From the NCBI RefSeq assembly GCF_018967645.1, contig NZ_JAHLZF010000019.1:1-52894 (forward strand): DNA of 52,894 bases, given 5' to 3'. Position 1 is the first letter of the stretch. Each line of letters starts with the position of its first letter. Under the pieces are notes generated by a model, which did no database searches, was not told the origin of the DNA, and saw only the letters and a list, made by a program, of their open reading frames with translations. Position numbers and translations under genes: made by a program. Source of the stretch: Allobacillus halotolerans (lineage in GTDB: Bacteria; Bacillota; Bacilli; Bacillales; Alkalibacillaceae). Shown one piece after another: positions 17,705 to 26,369 of this stretch.

Positions 17705-17722
17705 GTACAGTTTAAACTGTAC
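17705..17722. promoter_or_regulatory. 18-bp perfect palindrome, probable operator in the opuA/regulator intergenic region
   Basis: GTACAGTTTAAACTGTAC is an uninterrupted perfect inverted repeat. It lies 126 bp upstream of the regulator start and about 35 bp upstream of the opuA -35 box. The placement suits a dimeric winged-helix repressor acting on both transcripts. Confidence 0.7.
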
Positions 17723-17756
17723 AGAAATAATGGACTGATACGACTGTTTTTAGACA

Positions 17757-17785
17757 TTGAACTTTCACACACTAACCTCTATAGT
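17757..17785 (+). promoter_or_regulatory. SigA-type promoter of opuA
   Basis: TTGAAC (17757-17762) and TATAGT (17780-17785) with 17-bp spacing. The promoter lies 80 bp upstream of the opuAA start. Confidence 0.7.
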
Positions 17786-17864
17786 ATAAAGAGTGTCGTA
17801 TTACAGTTCGGTTACAAATTAGTCCATTAGTAGTACATTTAATAGAATAAGAGAGGTGAGAGAA

Positions 17865-19067
17865 TTGCCTGTAATTGAAGTAGATAATTTGTCGAAAATT
17901 TTTGGGAAGAGATCAAAAGAAGCTTTATCCTTATTGGATGAAGGCCTTTCCAAAGATGAAATTTTAAAGAAAACAGGCTGTACGGTTGGTGTAAACCGTG
18001 CGAAATTCCAGGTAGAAGCTGGAGAAGTATTTGTTATTATGGGACTCTCAGGAAGTGGTAAATCAACACTCGTTCGTTTATTGAACCGGTTGATCAATCC
18101 AACTGCCGGAGATGTTTATGTTCATGACGATAATCTATCAACAATGAATAAAGAGGAACTACGTCGTGTGCGTCGTGAAAAAATGAGTATGGTTTTCCAG
18201 AAGTTTGGACTATTCCCGTTCCGTACCGTACTTGAAAACACAGTATTCGGAATGGAAGTTCAAGGGATGGATAAAGAGGAACGTGAAAAGAAAGCAACAG
18301 AAGCACTTGAGCTCGTTGGACTTGGAAGCTTCATACATCAATACCCAAGCCAGCTGTCCGGTGGTATGCAACAACGTGTAGGACTAGCCAGAGCTTTAGC
18401 GAATGATCCAGAGATCTTGCTCATGGACGAAGCGTTTTCTGCACTAGATCCATTGATTCGTAAAGATATGCAAGATGAGCTAATGGATCTGCAAGAAAAA
18501 ATGCAGAAAACAATTATCTTCATCACTCACGATTTAGATGAAGCATTGCGTATTGGTGACCGAATTGCATTGATGAAGGATGGTTCCATCGTTCAAATCG
18601 GAACACCGGAAGAAATCCTGATGAATCCAGCAAATGATTATGTAGAAAAATTCGTTGAAGATGTAGATCGTTCGAAAGTATTGACGGCTGAAAATATTAT
18701 GCTCCGTCCAGAAACGGTCGATTTTGACAAACATGGCCCTCGCGTTGCATTAGAAAGAATGCGTGAACAGGGACTTTCTAGCATTTACGTCATTGACCGA
18801 ACCCGACAGTTAAAAGGGTATGTCAATGCGAATGATGTATTGGAAGCAAGAAATAATCAAATCACAAGTTTAAAAGAAATCATTCGAGATGATATGCCGA
18901 CGGTGGAAAAAGAAACACCGATTCAAGAGATCTTTGATGTTATCCATGATTCCCCTGTACCTGTCGCAGTTACAGAAGAAGGGAAATTACGTGGAATCAT
19001 TATTAAGGGAACGTTAATCGCCGCCTTGGCAAATGTGAATGGAAATGGGGTGGAAGACAATGCTTGA
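17865..19067 (+). CDS. opuAA: glycine betaine/proline betaine ABC transporter ATPase OpuAA
   Basis: A 400-residue ATPase driving osmoprotectant import by OpuA. Walker [11 protein letters not shown] is near 58-67, the signature LSGGMQQR is near 163-170, and Walker [13 protein letters not shown] is near 183-194, with the H-loop ITHDLDEAL following. A CBS-domain pair occupies about 275-395 and is the osmosensing module in this family. The TTG at 17865 has AGGTG at good spacing; the GTG at 17856 would lie inside that ribosome binding site. It overlaps opuAB by 8 bp. The long N-terminal insert before the Walker A ([20 protein letters not shown]) is typical of OpuAA/ProV. Confidence 0.95.
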   Translation: MPVIEVDNLSKIFGKRSKEALSLLDEGLSKDEILKKTGCTVGVNRAKFQVEAGEVFVIMGLSGSGKSTLVRLLNRLINPTAGDVYVHDDNLSTMNKEELRRVRREKMSMVFQKFGLFPFRTVLENTVFGMEVQGMDKEEREKKATEALELVGLGSFIHQYPSQLSGGMQQRVGLARALANDPEILLMDEAFSALDPLIRKDMQDELMDLQEKMQKTIIFITHDLDEALRIGDRIALMKDGSIVQIGTPEEILMNPANDYVEKFVEDVDRSKVLTAENIMLRPETVDFDKHGPRVALERMREQGLSSIYVIDRTRQLKGYVNANDVLEARNNQITSLKEIIRDDMPTVEKETPIQEIFDVIHDSPVPVAVTEEGKLRGIIIKGTLIAALANVNGNGVEDNA

Positions 19068-19902
19068 TTTTATTCCAAGTCTTCCAATAGCTTCATGGGT
19101 AGATGACGCTGTTAAATGGGTTACCAATACATTTGAATTCTTTTTCGATCCAGTCAAAGATAATTTTGGATGGTTATTGGATATATCAGCAGAATATCTA
19201 TCTATGATTCCGCCAGTAATTGTTATCCTTTTAGTTGCTGTACTGGCATTCTTTATGAGTGGCAAGAAGTTAGGTTTGGCAGTATTTTCAATTATTGGAT
19301 TACTGTTTATTGAAAACCAAGAACTGTGGAGCGAACTAATGTATACATTCACATTAGTGCTATACTCCAGTTTGTTGGCAGTTGTGATTGGTATCCCAGT
19401 GGGTATACTAATGTCTAAGAGTAATACGGCTGAAAGCATTATCCGGCCAATCTTAGACTTTATGCAGACGATGCCTGCATTCGTTTATTTGATTCCAGCA
19501 GTAGCATTCTTTGGAATCGGTATGGTTCCTGGTGTATTTGCGTCCTTTATTTTTGCGACACCACCAGTTGTCCGTTTTACCAACCTTGGGATTCGTCAAG
19601 TATCTACAGAGTTGGTTGAGGCATCAGATGCTTTTGGTGCAACCGGTCAACAAAAGTTATTTAAAGTAGAACTGCCGATGGCAAAGCCAACGATTATGGC
19701 AGGAGTCAACCAAACAATTATGTTGTCATTATCAATGGTTGTTATTGCATCAATGATCGGTGCATCCGGACTAGGAAGAGACGTGTTGTCTGCACTTCAA
19801 CGTGCGGAAGCAGGTGCTGGTTTCGTAGCCGGCTTTGCGATTGTTATCTTAGCGATCATTATTGACCGTTTGACTCAAAACTTTAATAAATCGAATCAAT
19901 AA
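19060..19902 (+). CDS. opuAB: glycine betaine ABC transporter permease OpuAB
   Basis: A 280-residue membrane permease of the ProW/OpuAB type. A short N-terminal amphipathic region precedes about seven hydrophobic segments. The ATPase-coupling loop is [20 protein letters not shown] at about 189-208. The start at 19060 has GGGGTGG 6 bp upstream and gives a length close to B. subtilis OpuAB (282). A longer reading from 19039 would begin inside opuAA. It is translationally coupled to opuAA and followed, after about 100 bp, by the binding-protein gene. Confidence 0.95.
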   Translation: MLDFIPSLPIASWVDDAVKWVTNTFEFFFDPVKDNFGWLLDISAEYLSMIPPVIVILLVAVLAFFMSGKKLGLAVFSIIGLLFIENQELWSELMYTFTLVLYSSLLAVVIGIPVGILMSKSNTAESIIRPILDFMQTMPAFVYLIPAVAFFGIGMVPGVFASFIFATPPVVRFTNLGIRQVSTELVEASDAFGATGQQKLFKVELPMAKPTIMAGVNQTIMLSLSMVVIASMIGASGLGRDVLSALQRAEAGAGFVAGFAIVILAIIIDRLTQNFNKSNQ

Positions 19903-20003
19903 ATAACGTAAATTTTATTAGCGTAGATTCAACCATGGGATTCCCTTTCTCACACTGAGAAAGATCCAATATATTTATTATTTAGTAAAGGGGAGTATTA
20001 ATT

Positions 20004-20927
20004 ATGTTTAAAAACGTTGGAAAGCGTTTTGCGTTCATCGCTGTTTTAGCATTGACGCTTATCGTAGCAGCATGTGGCGGTTCAGATGGTGATAGTGAAT
20101 CATCTGGAGATAACGGTGATTCATCAGGCGGCTCAAACGTAGGCGACGGTAAATCAATCGAGCTTGTTTACGTTGAGTGGGATACGGAAGTCGCTTCTAC
20201 ACATGTTATTGGAAAAGTATTGGAAGACTTAGGTTATGATGTGACACTAACTCCACTTGATAACGCTGTTATGTGGCAATCTGTTGCGAATGGTGAGTCA
20301 GATGCTATGGTCGCAGCTTGGCTACCAGCTACACACGGAGATCTATTTGAAGAGTACAAAGATCAAGTTGTTGATTTAGGTGCTAACTTTGATGGTGCGA
20401 AAATTGGTATGGTAGTACCTTCTTACATGGACATCGACAGTATTGAAGACCTACCAGAAGTTGCTGATGAATTAGATCAAACAATTACTGGTATTGAGCC
20501 AGGTGCTGGTGTTGTAAAAGCTTCTGAAAATTCCGTTGAGGAATATGGTTTAGACGGATGGGAAGTACAAACTTCTTCTAGTGGTGCGATGGCAACAGCT
20601 TTAGGTGAAGCTATTGACAATGAAGAACCAATTGCTGTTACTGGTTGGTCTCCACACTGGAAATTTGCTGAATACGACTTGAAATATCTTGAAGATCCAA
20701 AAGAAGTATACGGTGGTGCTGAAGAAATTAAAACAATGGCACGCCAAGGACTTGAAGAAGACCTTCCAAACGCTTACAAAGTTTTGGAGAACTTCTCTTG
20801 GGGCGAAGAAAAATTCAATAACGTAATGCTTGAAATTCATAATGGCACAGATCCTGAAGAAGCTGCTGCAACCTTTGTAGAAGAAAATCAAGATCTTGTT
20901 GATGAGTGGACTGCAGACGTCGAGTAA
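20004..20927 (+). CDS. opuAC: glycine betaine-binding lipoprotein OpuAC
   Basis: A 307-residue lipoprotein that captures glycine betaine outside the membrane for OpuAA/AB. The signal peptide ends in lipobox VAAC (Cys24). A Ser/Gly/Asp-rich linker follows. Tryptophans that would form the aromatic ligand cage appear in VEWDTEVAS, MVAAWLPATHG, DGWEVQTSS and TGWSPHWKFAEYD. The mature protein is very acidic, as expected at high salt. It has AGGGGAG before the ATG and a strong terminator. Completeness and order of opuAA-AB-AC indicate a functional importer. Confidence 0.95.
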   Translation: MFKNVGKRFAFIAVLALTLIVAACGGSDGDSESSGDNGDSSGGSNVGDGKSIELVYVEWDTEVASTHVIGKVLEDLGYDVTLTPLDNAVMWQSVANGESDAMVAAWLPATHGDLFEEYKDQVVDLGANFDGAKIGMVVPSYMDIDSIEDLPEVADELDQTITGIEPGAGVVKASENSVEEYGLDGWEVQTSSSGAMATALGEAIDNEEPIAVTGWSPHWKFAEYDLKYLEDPKEVYGGAEEIKTMARQGLEEDLPNAYKVLENFSWGEEKFNNVMLEIHNGTDPEEAAATFVEENQDLVDEWTADVE

Positions 20928-20944
20928 TCGACTGTTTGACTTCA

Positions 20945-20985
20945 AACACATATACCGGCAGAAATGCTGGTATATGTGTTTTTTT
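20945..20985 (+). terminator. terminator of the opuA operon
   Basis: AACACATATACCGGC pairs with GCTGGTATATGTGTT (one G-T pair), followed by a run of six or more Ts. Confidence 0.9.
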
Positions 20986-21000
20986 GCTCAAAAATTTTTG

Positions 21001-21178
21001 TTAGGGTAAACACACAAATTCGGGTAAGTTTCGATAACGGCCGTTGGTGTCAGGCGATTCGCTTACGGCGAGTGCTTGTACGAACAAGACATAAGGTGAC
21101 ATTTGAGATAAATTGCATGTCTTCTATACCGTCGGGCACAGTTCGAGCCTTTCTCGGCCGAAAAGCACAAAAATAAAA
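21001..21178. repeat. degraded copy of the intergenic palindromic repeat
   Basis: This stretch resembles the neighbouring element (21179-21503) in the opposite orientation. Shared landmarks are ACATAAGGTGACAT, TGTCTTCTATACCG, CGGGCA and GTTCGAGCC. It is clearly more diverged and has lost its ends. A 70-codon plus-strand frame inside it has no ribosome binding site. Confidence 0.6.
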
Positions 21179-21503
21179 GGCTGGAACAAGTCAAAGTTAT
21201 AAACTCATCAGCGTAGGAAATATACGGAGACTTCTGCGGTCAACTAAATGCGGCCACGTCCTGTGGCCAACGTTGACACTAGCCCGTCCTGGGCGTCGGG
21301 AGCAAAAGCCTAGGTGAGACCCCGCAGTGCGAAGCACGAGGAGGCTCAACAGCTGCCCGCGATATAGAAGACACTGCGGTTTACCGCAGATGTCGCCTTA
21401 TGCCCTATGGGTAAAAGCGCAGTATATTTCCGAAGCGGGTATTTCCGCTACACTAAATTAGAATGTTCGTATCTGGATTAACTTTAAAGATTTTGTTCCA
21501 GCC
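21179..21503 (+). repeat. palindromic intergenic repeat element, copy 1
   Basis: A 325-bp element bounded by GGCTGGAACA and its inverted partner TGTTCCAGCC. It contains inner inverted repeats such as CTGCGGTTTACCGCAG. No reading frame looks like a transposase. The reverse complement matches 32477-32762 over most of its length, except for about 60 bp near 21245-21303 that is absent there. That extra piece (CCAACGTTGACACTAG, CGTCCTGGGCGTCGG) instead matches sequence just outside the copy at 32763. A MITE-like, non-autonomous repeat is the likely nature. Confidence 0.85.
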
Positions 21504-21527
21504 TCACTATATCGTATAAATAGAAAT

Positions 21528-21639
21528 AGTGGGTAAAATCATCCGTAGATGATCTTACCCACTAATCTTAGTGTGTTTATTTTTCGATAGGCAGAAGACT
21601 CTTTCTTCAAAAATGCAACAGGCATTTTTGGCGAGAGTC
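21528..21639. other. two hairpins downstream of yhaH
   Basis: An AGTGGGTAA...TTACCCACT stem with an inner ATCATC/GATGAT pairing lies at 21528-21563. A second at 21597-21639 pairs GACTCT...AAAAATGC with GCATTTTT...AGAGTC. Both lie beyond the yhaH stop on the minus strand and may stop its transcript. Neither has a clear U-run. Confidence 0.5.
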
Positions 21640-21664
21640 GTTCAATGCTACTTTCGGCTTTCAC

Positions 21665-22042
21665 TTATCCTTTTGTCTGATTTGAAGAACTGTTCATTTT
21701 TTCTTCCAACTCTTTGATACTATCTTCAATTTGCATTAAATGATTTTGTAAGCTTTCTTGATGGGGTTCAATGGTGTCTTTCCAACTCTCCACAGAAACT
21801 TTTATATCTTGGGAAAGGTCTTTCATCAACGCAGCGCCTTCACGAGAAGTTTTTGTAATTTGTTCTTTCAATCTCTTACCGTCTTCTTGTAGTTGATTTG
21901 CTAAATCCTTCAGTCGGCTGCTTTGATCTTTCACTTTTCCCCGAAACTCCTCACCAGAATTCGGAGCGGTTAATAAAGAGATCGATGCGCCAACAACACT
22001 ACCGACTACAACACCAAATACAAGCGATTTTCCGTTTACCAT
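21665..22042 (-). CDS. yhaH: YtxH-domain protein YhaH
   Basis: A 125-residue protein with an N-terminal hydrophobic, glycine-rich segment (about 5-28, FGVVVGSVVGASISLLTAP). This YtxH-type head is followed by NSGEEFRGKVKDQSSRLKDL. The rest (about 40-115) is a coiled coil. It is probably a single-pass membrane protein with the helical part in the cytoplasm. B. subtilis yhaH has the same position near hpr and hit and is linked to general stress; control is not visible here. AAAGGGG precedes the ATG. No enzymatic motif is seen. Confidence 0.85.
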   Translation of the reverse strand: MVNGKSLVFGVVVGSVVGASISLLTAPNSGEEFRGKVKDQSSRLKDLANQLQEDGKRLKEQITKTSREGAALMKDLSQDIKVSVESWKDTIEPHQESLQNHLMQIEDSIKELEEKMNSSSNQTKG

Positions 22043-22159
22043 ATTACCTAACCCCTTTCTTTTCTCACTGTCATTATATCATTTTTCCCGAGGTTGATTC
22101 GAAATAATCATCACATTCAGAAATGTTGTTTTAAAAATGATGTATTTCATGACGACGAA

Positions 22160-22202
22160 AAAATGGCTACCAAATTGTATACAACAACTTGGTAGTCATT
22201 TT
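22160..22202. terminator. terminator of hit
   Basis: AAAATGGCTACCAA pairs with TTGGTAGTCATTTT (one mismatch). It lies just after the hit stop on the minus strand, before yhaH. Confidence 0.85.
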
Positions 22203-22218
22203 GCATGTCCTGTGTGAT

Positions 22219-22638
22219 TTATAGCGCTGAAGAGATTTTCTCTGCAAGCTGTTGCAGTTTCTCAGGTGTATAGTCATCATTATGTTGTTCCCAGCTTACC
22301 TTTAAGCCGTCATTTTCGTCAAAACGAGGTAAGAAGTGTAAATGAAAATGAAAAACACTTTGGTCGGCGAAAGAACCATTGTTGTTTACTAAATTCATTC
22401 CTTTTGGATTGAATGCTTCTTTGATGCCGTTCGCAATTTTGGGCGCAACTTTAAATAAATCGGAGGCTGTTTTTTCATCCATTTCATAAATGTTTTCGTA
22501 ATGCTTTTTAGGAATTAATAAGACATGACCTTCTGTAACTTGTCCGATATCCATGAAAGCATAGACGTATTCATCTTCATAAACCTTTGCCGATGGTAGT
22601 TCGCCATCGATAATTTTGCAAAAAATACAATCAGACAT
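22219..22638 (-). CDS. hit: HIT-family protein Hit
   Basis: A 139-residue histidine-triad nucleotide hydrolase/transferase. It has the N-terminal CIFCKIIDGELPS zinc-binding region (Cys4, Cys7) and GHVLLIPKKHYENIYEM. The triad HFHLHFLPR (about 97-105) holds the catalytic histidine. The family hydrolyses adenosine phosphoramidate-type nucleotides; the natural substrate here is unknown. AAGGAGGAG lies 6 bp before the ATG. It is divergent from ecsA, as in B. subtilis. Confidence 0.95.
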   Translation of the reverse strand: MSDCIFCKIIDGELPSAKVYEDEYVYAFMDIGQVTEGHVLLIPKKHYENIYEMDEKTASDLFKVAPKIANGIKEAFNPKGMNLVNNNGSFADQSVFHFHLHFLPRFDENDGLKVSWEQHNDDYTPEKLQQLAEKISSAL

Positions 22639-22782
22639 GAAACTCCTCCTTATTAATTATCTACTTTTATTGTAGCGTAACTCATTGTCGAATGACAGGA
22701 GAAAAACACATATTTATCAAAAGCGTATTAATTTTTGTTATGATGGAGGAAGATAGTTTGTGTGGAGAAGTGAGGGATTTAG

Positions 22783-23520
22783 TTGGAAGAATTGTTGCGG
22801 ATTGAGAATTTAGTTGGCGGCTACACGAGAGACGATGTGTTGCATGGCCTGTCCTTTCATGTAAAAAAAGGTGAAGTTGTTGGTTTGATCGGTTTGAATG
22901 GAGCTGGAAAGAGTACAACGATTAAACATATTATCGGTTTGATGACACCTAAGCAAGGTAGCATCGAAATAAATGGGCAGACAATCCAGGATGATTTAGA
23001 AACGTATCGACGAGAGTTTGCCTACATACCTGAGATGCCTATGCTTTATGAAGAATTGACATTGGATGAACATTTGCATTTAACGGGAATGGCTTATGGA
23101 TTAGATAAGGAAACATATGATGAGCGGGTAGGCTTTTTGTTGAAGGAATTCCGGTTAGAGTCTAAACGAAATTGGTTTCCGGTGCATTTTTCCAAGGGGA
23201 TGCGCCAAAAAGTGATGATTATGTGCGCTTTTTTGGTTAATCCTTCCCTTTATATTGTGGACGAGCCGTTTGTCGGCTTAGATCCTTTAGGAATTCAGTC
23301 TTATTTAGATACGATGAATGAAATGAAGGAGCAGGGAGCGGGTGTCTTAATGTCGACACATATTTTAGCAACCGCTGAGCGTTACTGTGATCGGTTCATT
23401 ATCTTGCATGATGGGAAGATTCGTGCGAGCGGCACACTAAAGGAATTGCAAGATGAGTTTATAATGCCGGGTGCTAGTTTGGATGATCTCTATGTACGTT
23501 TAACGAGAGACGAGGGATAA
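22783..23520 (+). CDS. ecsA: ABC transporter ATPase EcsA
   Basis: A 245-residue ABC ATPase. In B. subtilis EcsAB is needed for protein secretion, competence and the activity of the intramembrane protease RasP; the exported substrate is unsettled. Walker A GLNGAGKSTT is near 37-46, the signature-position sequence is FSKGMRQKV, and Walker B is LYIVDEPFVGLDP. The signature FSKGM is a variant of LSGGQ and is usual for EcsA. It starts with TTG after GAGGGA. The stop is followed immediately by the ecsB start. Confidence 0.93.
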   Translation: MEELLRIENLVGGYTRDDVLHGLSFHVKKGEVVGLIGLNGAGKSTTIKHIIGLMTPKQGSIEINGQTIQDDLETYRREFAYIPEMPMLYEELTLDEHLHLTGMAYGLDKETYDERVGFLLKEFRLESKRNWFPVHFSKGMRQKVMIMCAFLVNPSLYIVDEPFVGLDPLGIQSYLDTMNEMKEQGAGVLMSTHILATAERYCDRFIILHDGKIRASGTLKELQDEFIMPGASLDDLYVRLTRDEG

Positions 23521-23521
23521 G

Positions 23522-24748
23522 ATGAACACCAATCAGTTATGGAAGGAACGATTCAATCAACATATAAAAATGCTAAGCCGTTATCTGAAGCTGATGTTCA
23601 ATGACCATTTAGCATTTGCGCTAATATTTTTTGTAGCGGCTTTTGCTTACTTTTATCAGCAATGGTTGCAAACAGTTCCGCCAGATTTTCCAGTCGAGTG
23701 GATTATGGCCATTATATTTGGATTCTTAGTCACATTCAGTTCCGTCCGCACATTTTTGAGACAAGCTGATGAAGTGTTTTTGCTACCTATCGAAAATGAG
23801 ATGAAGCCATATATAAGAAATGGTTTTATCTACAGTTTAGTGATTCAAAGTTACTGGATTGCTCTCTTTTTATTTGCCTTAACGCCACTGTTGATGGTTG
23901 TCAAAGCGGATATTACCATTGGTCGAGTGTTGGTGTTGTTTGCATTCTTTATTGTTTTGAAAATAGGCAATTTATTTGCAGGCTGGTTTACTCAAAAAAC
24001 ACGTGATACATCTTATCATTATCTTGATTACGGTGTACGTTTAGTCACCAATATATTACTAATATTTTTTGTCGTGTCTGAAATTTGGCTTCTAGCTGCT
24101 GTTGCGGTAATCGTGTTTATCGGCATCATGTTGGTTCACTATTTTCAAGTCAATGTAAAAAATAGTTTTCCGTGGGATTTATTGATTGAGAAAGAAGAAG
24201 AAAAACTTCAGTTCTTCTACCGGATGGCCAACCTTTCAACGGATGTGCCGAATTTAAAGCAAAAGCCCAAGAAACGTCATTGGCTCGTACGTTTAGTCAC
24301 AAGTTCACTATCTTTTAAGCAAGAGCAAAGTTTTTTCTATTTATATAGTATTACCTTTTTGAGAAGCCGAGACTATTTTGGAATGTACTTTCGATTAATT
24401 CTTTTATCGATCTTCTTCGTTTATTGGATTCCACTATTCTGGGGAAAGATTTTCTTTAGCCTTTTATTGTTATTCGTCAGTGGATTTCAGTTCATAACGA
24501 TTTATCACCACCATAAAGGGCTGGATTGGATTAAACTCTATCCAGTGTCTGAAACTGTGCGAAAAAAAGCAATCCATCAACTGATTTTATTGTTAATGAT
24601 CATTCAAATTCTAGTGATTTTCCCTGTTTACATTTGGTTTGGGAATATCGGGAATGCATTGATTTTTACTGGTTTGGCCATCGTATTAACCATTTTGTTT
24701 GAAACATTTTATTTAAAAAATCGAATGAACCGAATGAGTGATTCTTAA
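23522..24748 (+). CDS. ecsB: ABC transporter membrane subunit EcsB
   Basis: A 408-residue integral membrane protein with about eight to ten hydrophobic segments in two clusters (about 28-215 and 275-400). A cytosolic linker containing EEEKLQFFYRMANLSTDVPNLK lies between them. It is the permease partner of EcsA. The start codon is 1 bp after the EcsA stop, with GAGGGATAAG as ribosome binding site inside the ecsA end. The third B. subtilis gene, ecsC, is absent; a strong terminator closes the operon here. Confidence 0.9.
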   Translation: MNTNQLWKERFNQHIKMLSRYLKLMFNDHLAFALIFFVAAFAYFYQQWLQTVPPDFPVEWIMAIIFGFLVTFSSVRTFLRQADEVFLLPIENEMKPYIRNGFIYSLVIQSYWIALFLFALTPLLMVVKADITIGRVLVLFAFFIVLKIGNLFAGWFTQKTRDTSYHYLDYGVRLVTNILLIFFVVSEIWLLAAVAVIVFIGIMLVHYFQVNVKNSFPWDLLIEKEEEKLQFFYRMANLSTDVPNLKQKPKKRHWLVRLVTSSLSFKQEQSFFYLYSITFLRSRDYFGMYFRLILLSIFFVYWIPLFWGKIFFSLLLLFVSGFQFITIYHHHKGLDWIKLYPVSETVRKKAIHQLILLLMIIQILVIFPVYIWFGNIGNALIFTGLAIVLTILFETFYLKNRMNRMSDS

Positions 24749-24751
24749 ATG

Positions 24752-24796
24752 AAACTGCAAACGTGTCTTCAAGGTGAAGACCGTTTGCAGTTTTTT
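24752..24796 (+). terminator. terminator of ecsAB
   Basis: AAACTGCAAACG pairs with CGTTTGCAGTTT around an inner GTCTTC/GAAGAC stem. It continues into TTTTTT. Confidence 0.9.
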
Positions 24797-24950
24797 GATT
24801 TCTGATCCATGAGCACTAATATTGTTCTGGAACTCCTCTTATGAAAAAACTTAATTGGTGGAACCTCTATCCAGTTTGTCCGCACACGATTTGGGGAAGG
24901 AAATTAAACATCTTAGAAATTTCGCAAATCTTCTCGTTGGGGGTTCATGG

Positions 24951-26198
24951 ATGGACAAAAACAGAAAGACTTTCAGAGAACTCATAAAAGAAAAAGCGAA
25001 AGCAATAGGACCAGGTGCACTCATCGCAGCATCCTTCATAGGTCCTGGAACTGTTTCAACGGCAACTGAAGCAGGAGCCTCATTTGGTTATGCCCTCATC
25101 TGGGCAATTGTATTTTCGATTATCACAACGATATTTTTACAAGAAATGGCCGCTCGTCTCGGCGTTGTATCGGGTAATGGTCTTGGAGAAGCCATCCGGG
25201 ATCAATTTGAAAGACCGTTTCTAAAATATAGTGTGGTCATTGTAATAGGGTTTTCAATCGGTGTCGGTTGTGCAGCGTACTTAGCCGGTGATTTGACAGG
25301 TGGTGCCCTTGGGATATCCATGATGACTGGTATTCCGCAAAATTATATTGCACCTGTGATAGGTGGCATCATTTTGATTCTTTGTTTAACAGGCAGTTAT
25401 AAACGGTTTGAAAAAATATTAGTCACATTAATTGCCATCATGAGTGTGACCTTTTTGACTACCATGATTGTGATTCAACCAGATTTATCAGAAGTATTTC
25501 AGGGGGCATTTGTTCCATCAATCCCATCTGGTTCCATTGTTGTGATTGTTGCATTGATTGGTACGACAGTTGTTCCTTACAATCTTTTTATGCATGCTTC
25601 CAGTGCAAAGGAAAAATGGAAGAGTCCTGATGATTTAAAAAAGGCTAGATGGGATGTTTTATTGACGATTAGTATTGGTGGTTTAATTACGATTGCGATT
25701 ATGGTAACAGCAGGTGCGATTATTCGTGGGACTGAAGAGGCAGGAATTGAAGCACTCGCGACTGCATTAGAGCCAACACTCGGTAGTTGGGCCAGTGTAT
25801 TTATAAGCATTGGCATGTTGGCTGCAGGTTTTTCATCGGCAATGGCTTCCCCGCTTGGAGCAGCTTATACAATAGGTGGCCTGACGAAATGGGGGACAAG
25901 CTTTGACCACTGGCAGTTTAAAGCAATATTTTCTACTGTGATCAGTATTGGAATTATCACTTCAGCAATCGGATTCGAACCGATGCAACTGATTCTGACT
26001 GCACAAGCATTAAATGGATTAATTTTACCAATCATAGCAATTTCGTTGTTGATTGTTGTGAATAACAAGAATGTCATGGGTAAGCACGTCAATTCCTTGA
26101 AGTTAAATATGATTGGCGGAGCGATTGTCGTTATCGTCAGTGGTCTTGGAATTTACAGTTTGGTTGATGCGGTTTCTTCATTCATGAATACAGTTTAA
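24951..26198 (+). CDS. Nramp-like transporter lacking canonical metal ligands
   Basis: A 415-residue membrane protein of the Nramp fold with about eleven hydrophobic segments. TM1 is FIGPGTVSTATEAGASFGYA and is followed by the family motif FLQEMAARLG. In classical manganese/iron Nramps TM1 carries DPGN and TM6 carries MPH. Here these are G31-P-G-T34 and V208-P-Y210 (GTTVVPYNLFMH). The usual metal-liganding Asp, Asn and Met are thus all missing, and the substrate may not be Mn2+/Fe2+. The start is set at ATG 24951, behind a G-rich stretch; an in-frame TTG at 24855 has no ribosome binding site. No manganese riboswitch is apparent upstream. It takes the place of ecsC after ecsB. Confidence 0.85.
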   Translation: MDKNRKTFRELIKEKAKAIGPGALIAASFIGPGTVSTATEAGASFGYALIWAIVFSIITTIFLQEMAARLGVVSGNGLGEAIRDQFERPFLKYSVVIVIGFSIGVGCAAYLAGDLTGGALGISMMTGIPQNYIAPVIGGIILILCLTGSYKRFEKILVTLIAIMSVTFLTTMIVIQPDLSEVFQGAFVPSIPSGSIVVIVALIGTTVVPYNLFMHASSAKEKWKSPDDLKKARWDVLLTISIGGLITIAIMVTAGAIIRGTEEAGIEALATALEPTLGSWASVFISIGMLAAGFSSAMASPLGAAYTIGGLTKWGTSFDHWQFKAIFSTVISIGIITSAIGFEPMQLILTAQALNGLILPIIAISLLIVVNNKNVMGKHVNSLKLNMIGGAIVVIVSGLGIYSLVDAVSSFMNTV

Positions 26199-26227
26199 TG
26201 ACTGAGCTCAATCAATTATCCGAATTT

Positions 26228-26261
26228 GCGCACTTACAGTTCGATGTAAGTGTGCATTTTT
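26228..26261 (+). terminator. terminator after the Nramp-like gene
   Basis: GCGCACTTACA pairs with TGTAAGTGTGC (one G-T pair), followed by ATTTTTT. Confidence 0.85.
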
Positions 26262-26369
26262 TGTGTGAATAACATTTTGATCCTTTAATGCGTTCTTATA
26301 CGGAAGTTCACAAAGTGGCCGTTTAGTGATAAAATCGTCAAGGTTTCGTATAAAGGGAGCAGGATAGAA

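Noticed and set aside
21001-21503. Short frames that might be a transposase remnant
   Set aside because: Frames such as 20964-21176 lack a ribosome binding site and any transposase motif. The DNA is explained by palindromic repeat structure.
24796-24950. Possible manganese (yybP-ykoY) riboswitch before the Nramp-like gene
   Set aside because: The conserved loop sequences of that riboswitch were not found, and the transporter itself lacks Mn ligands.
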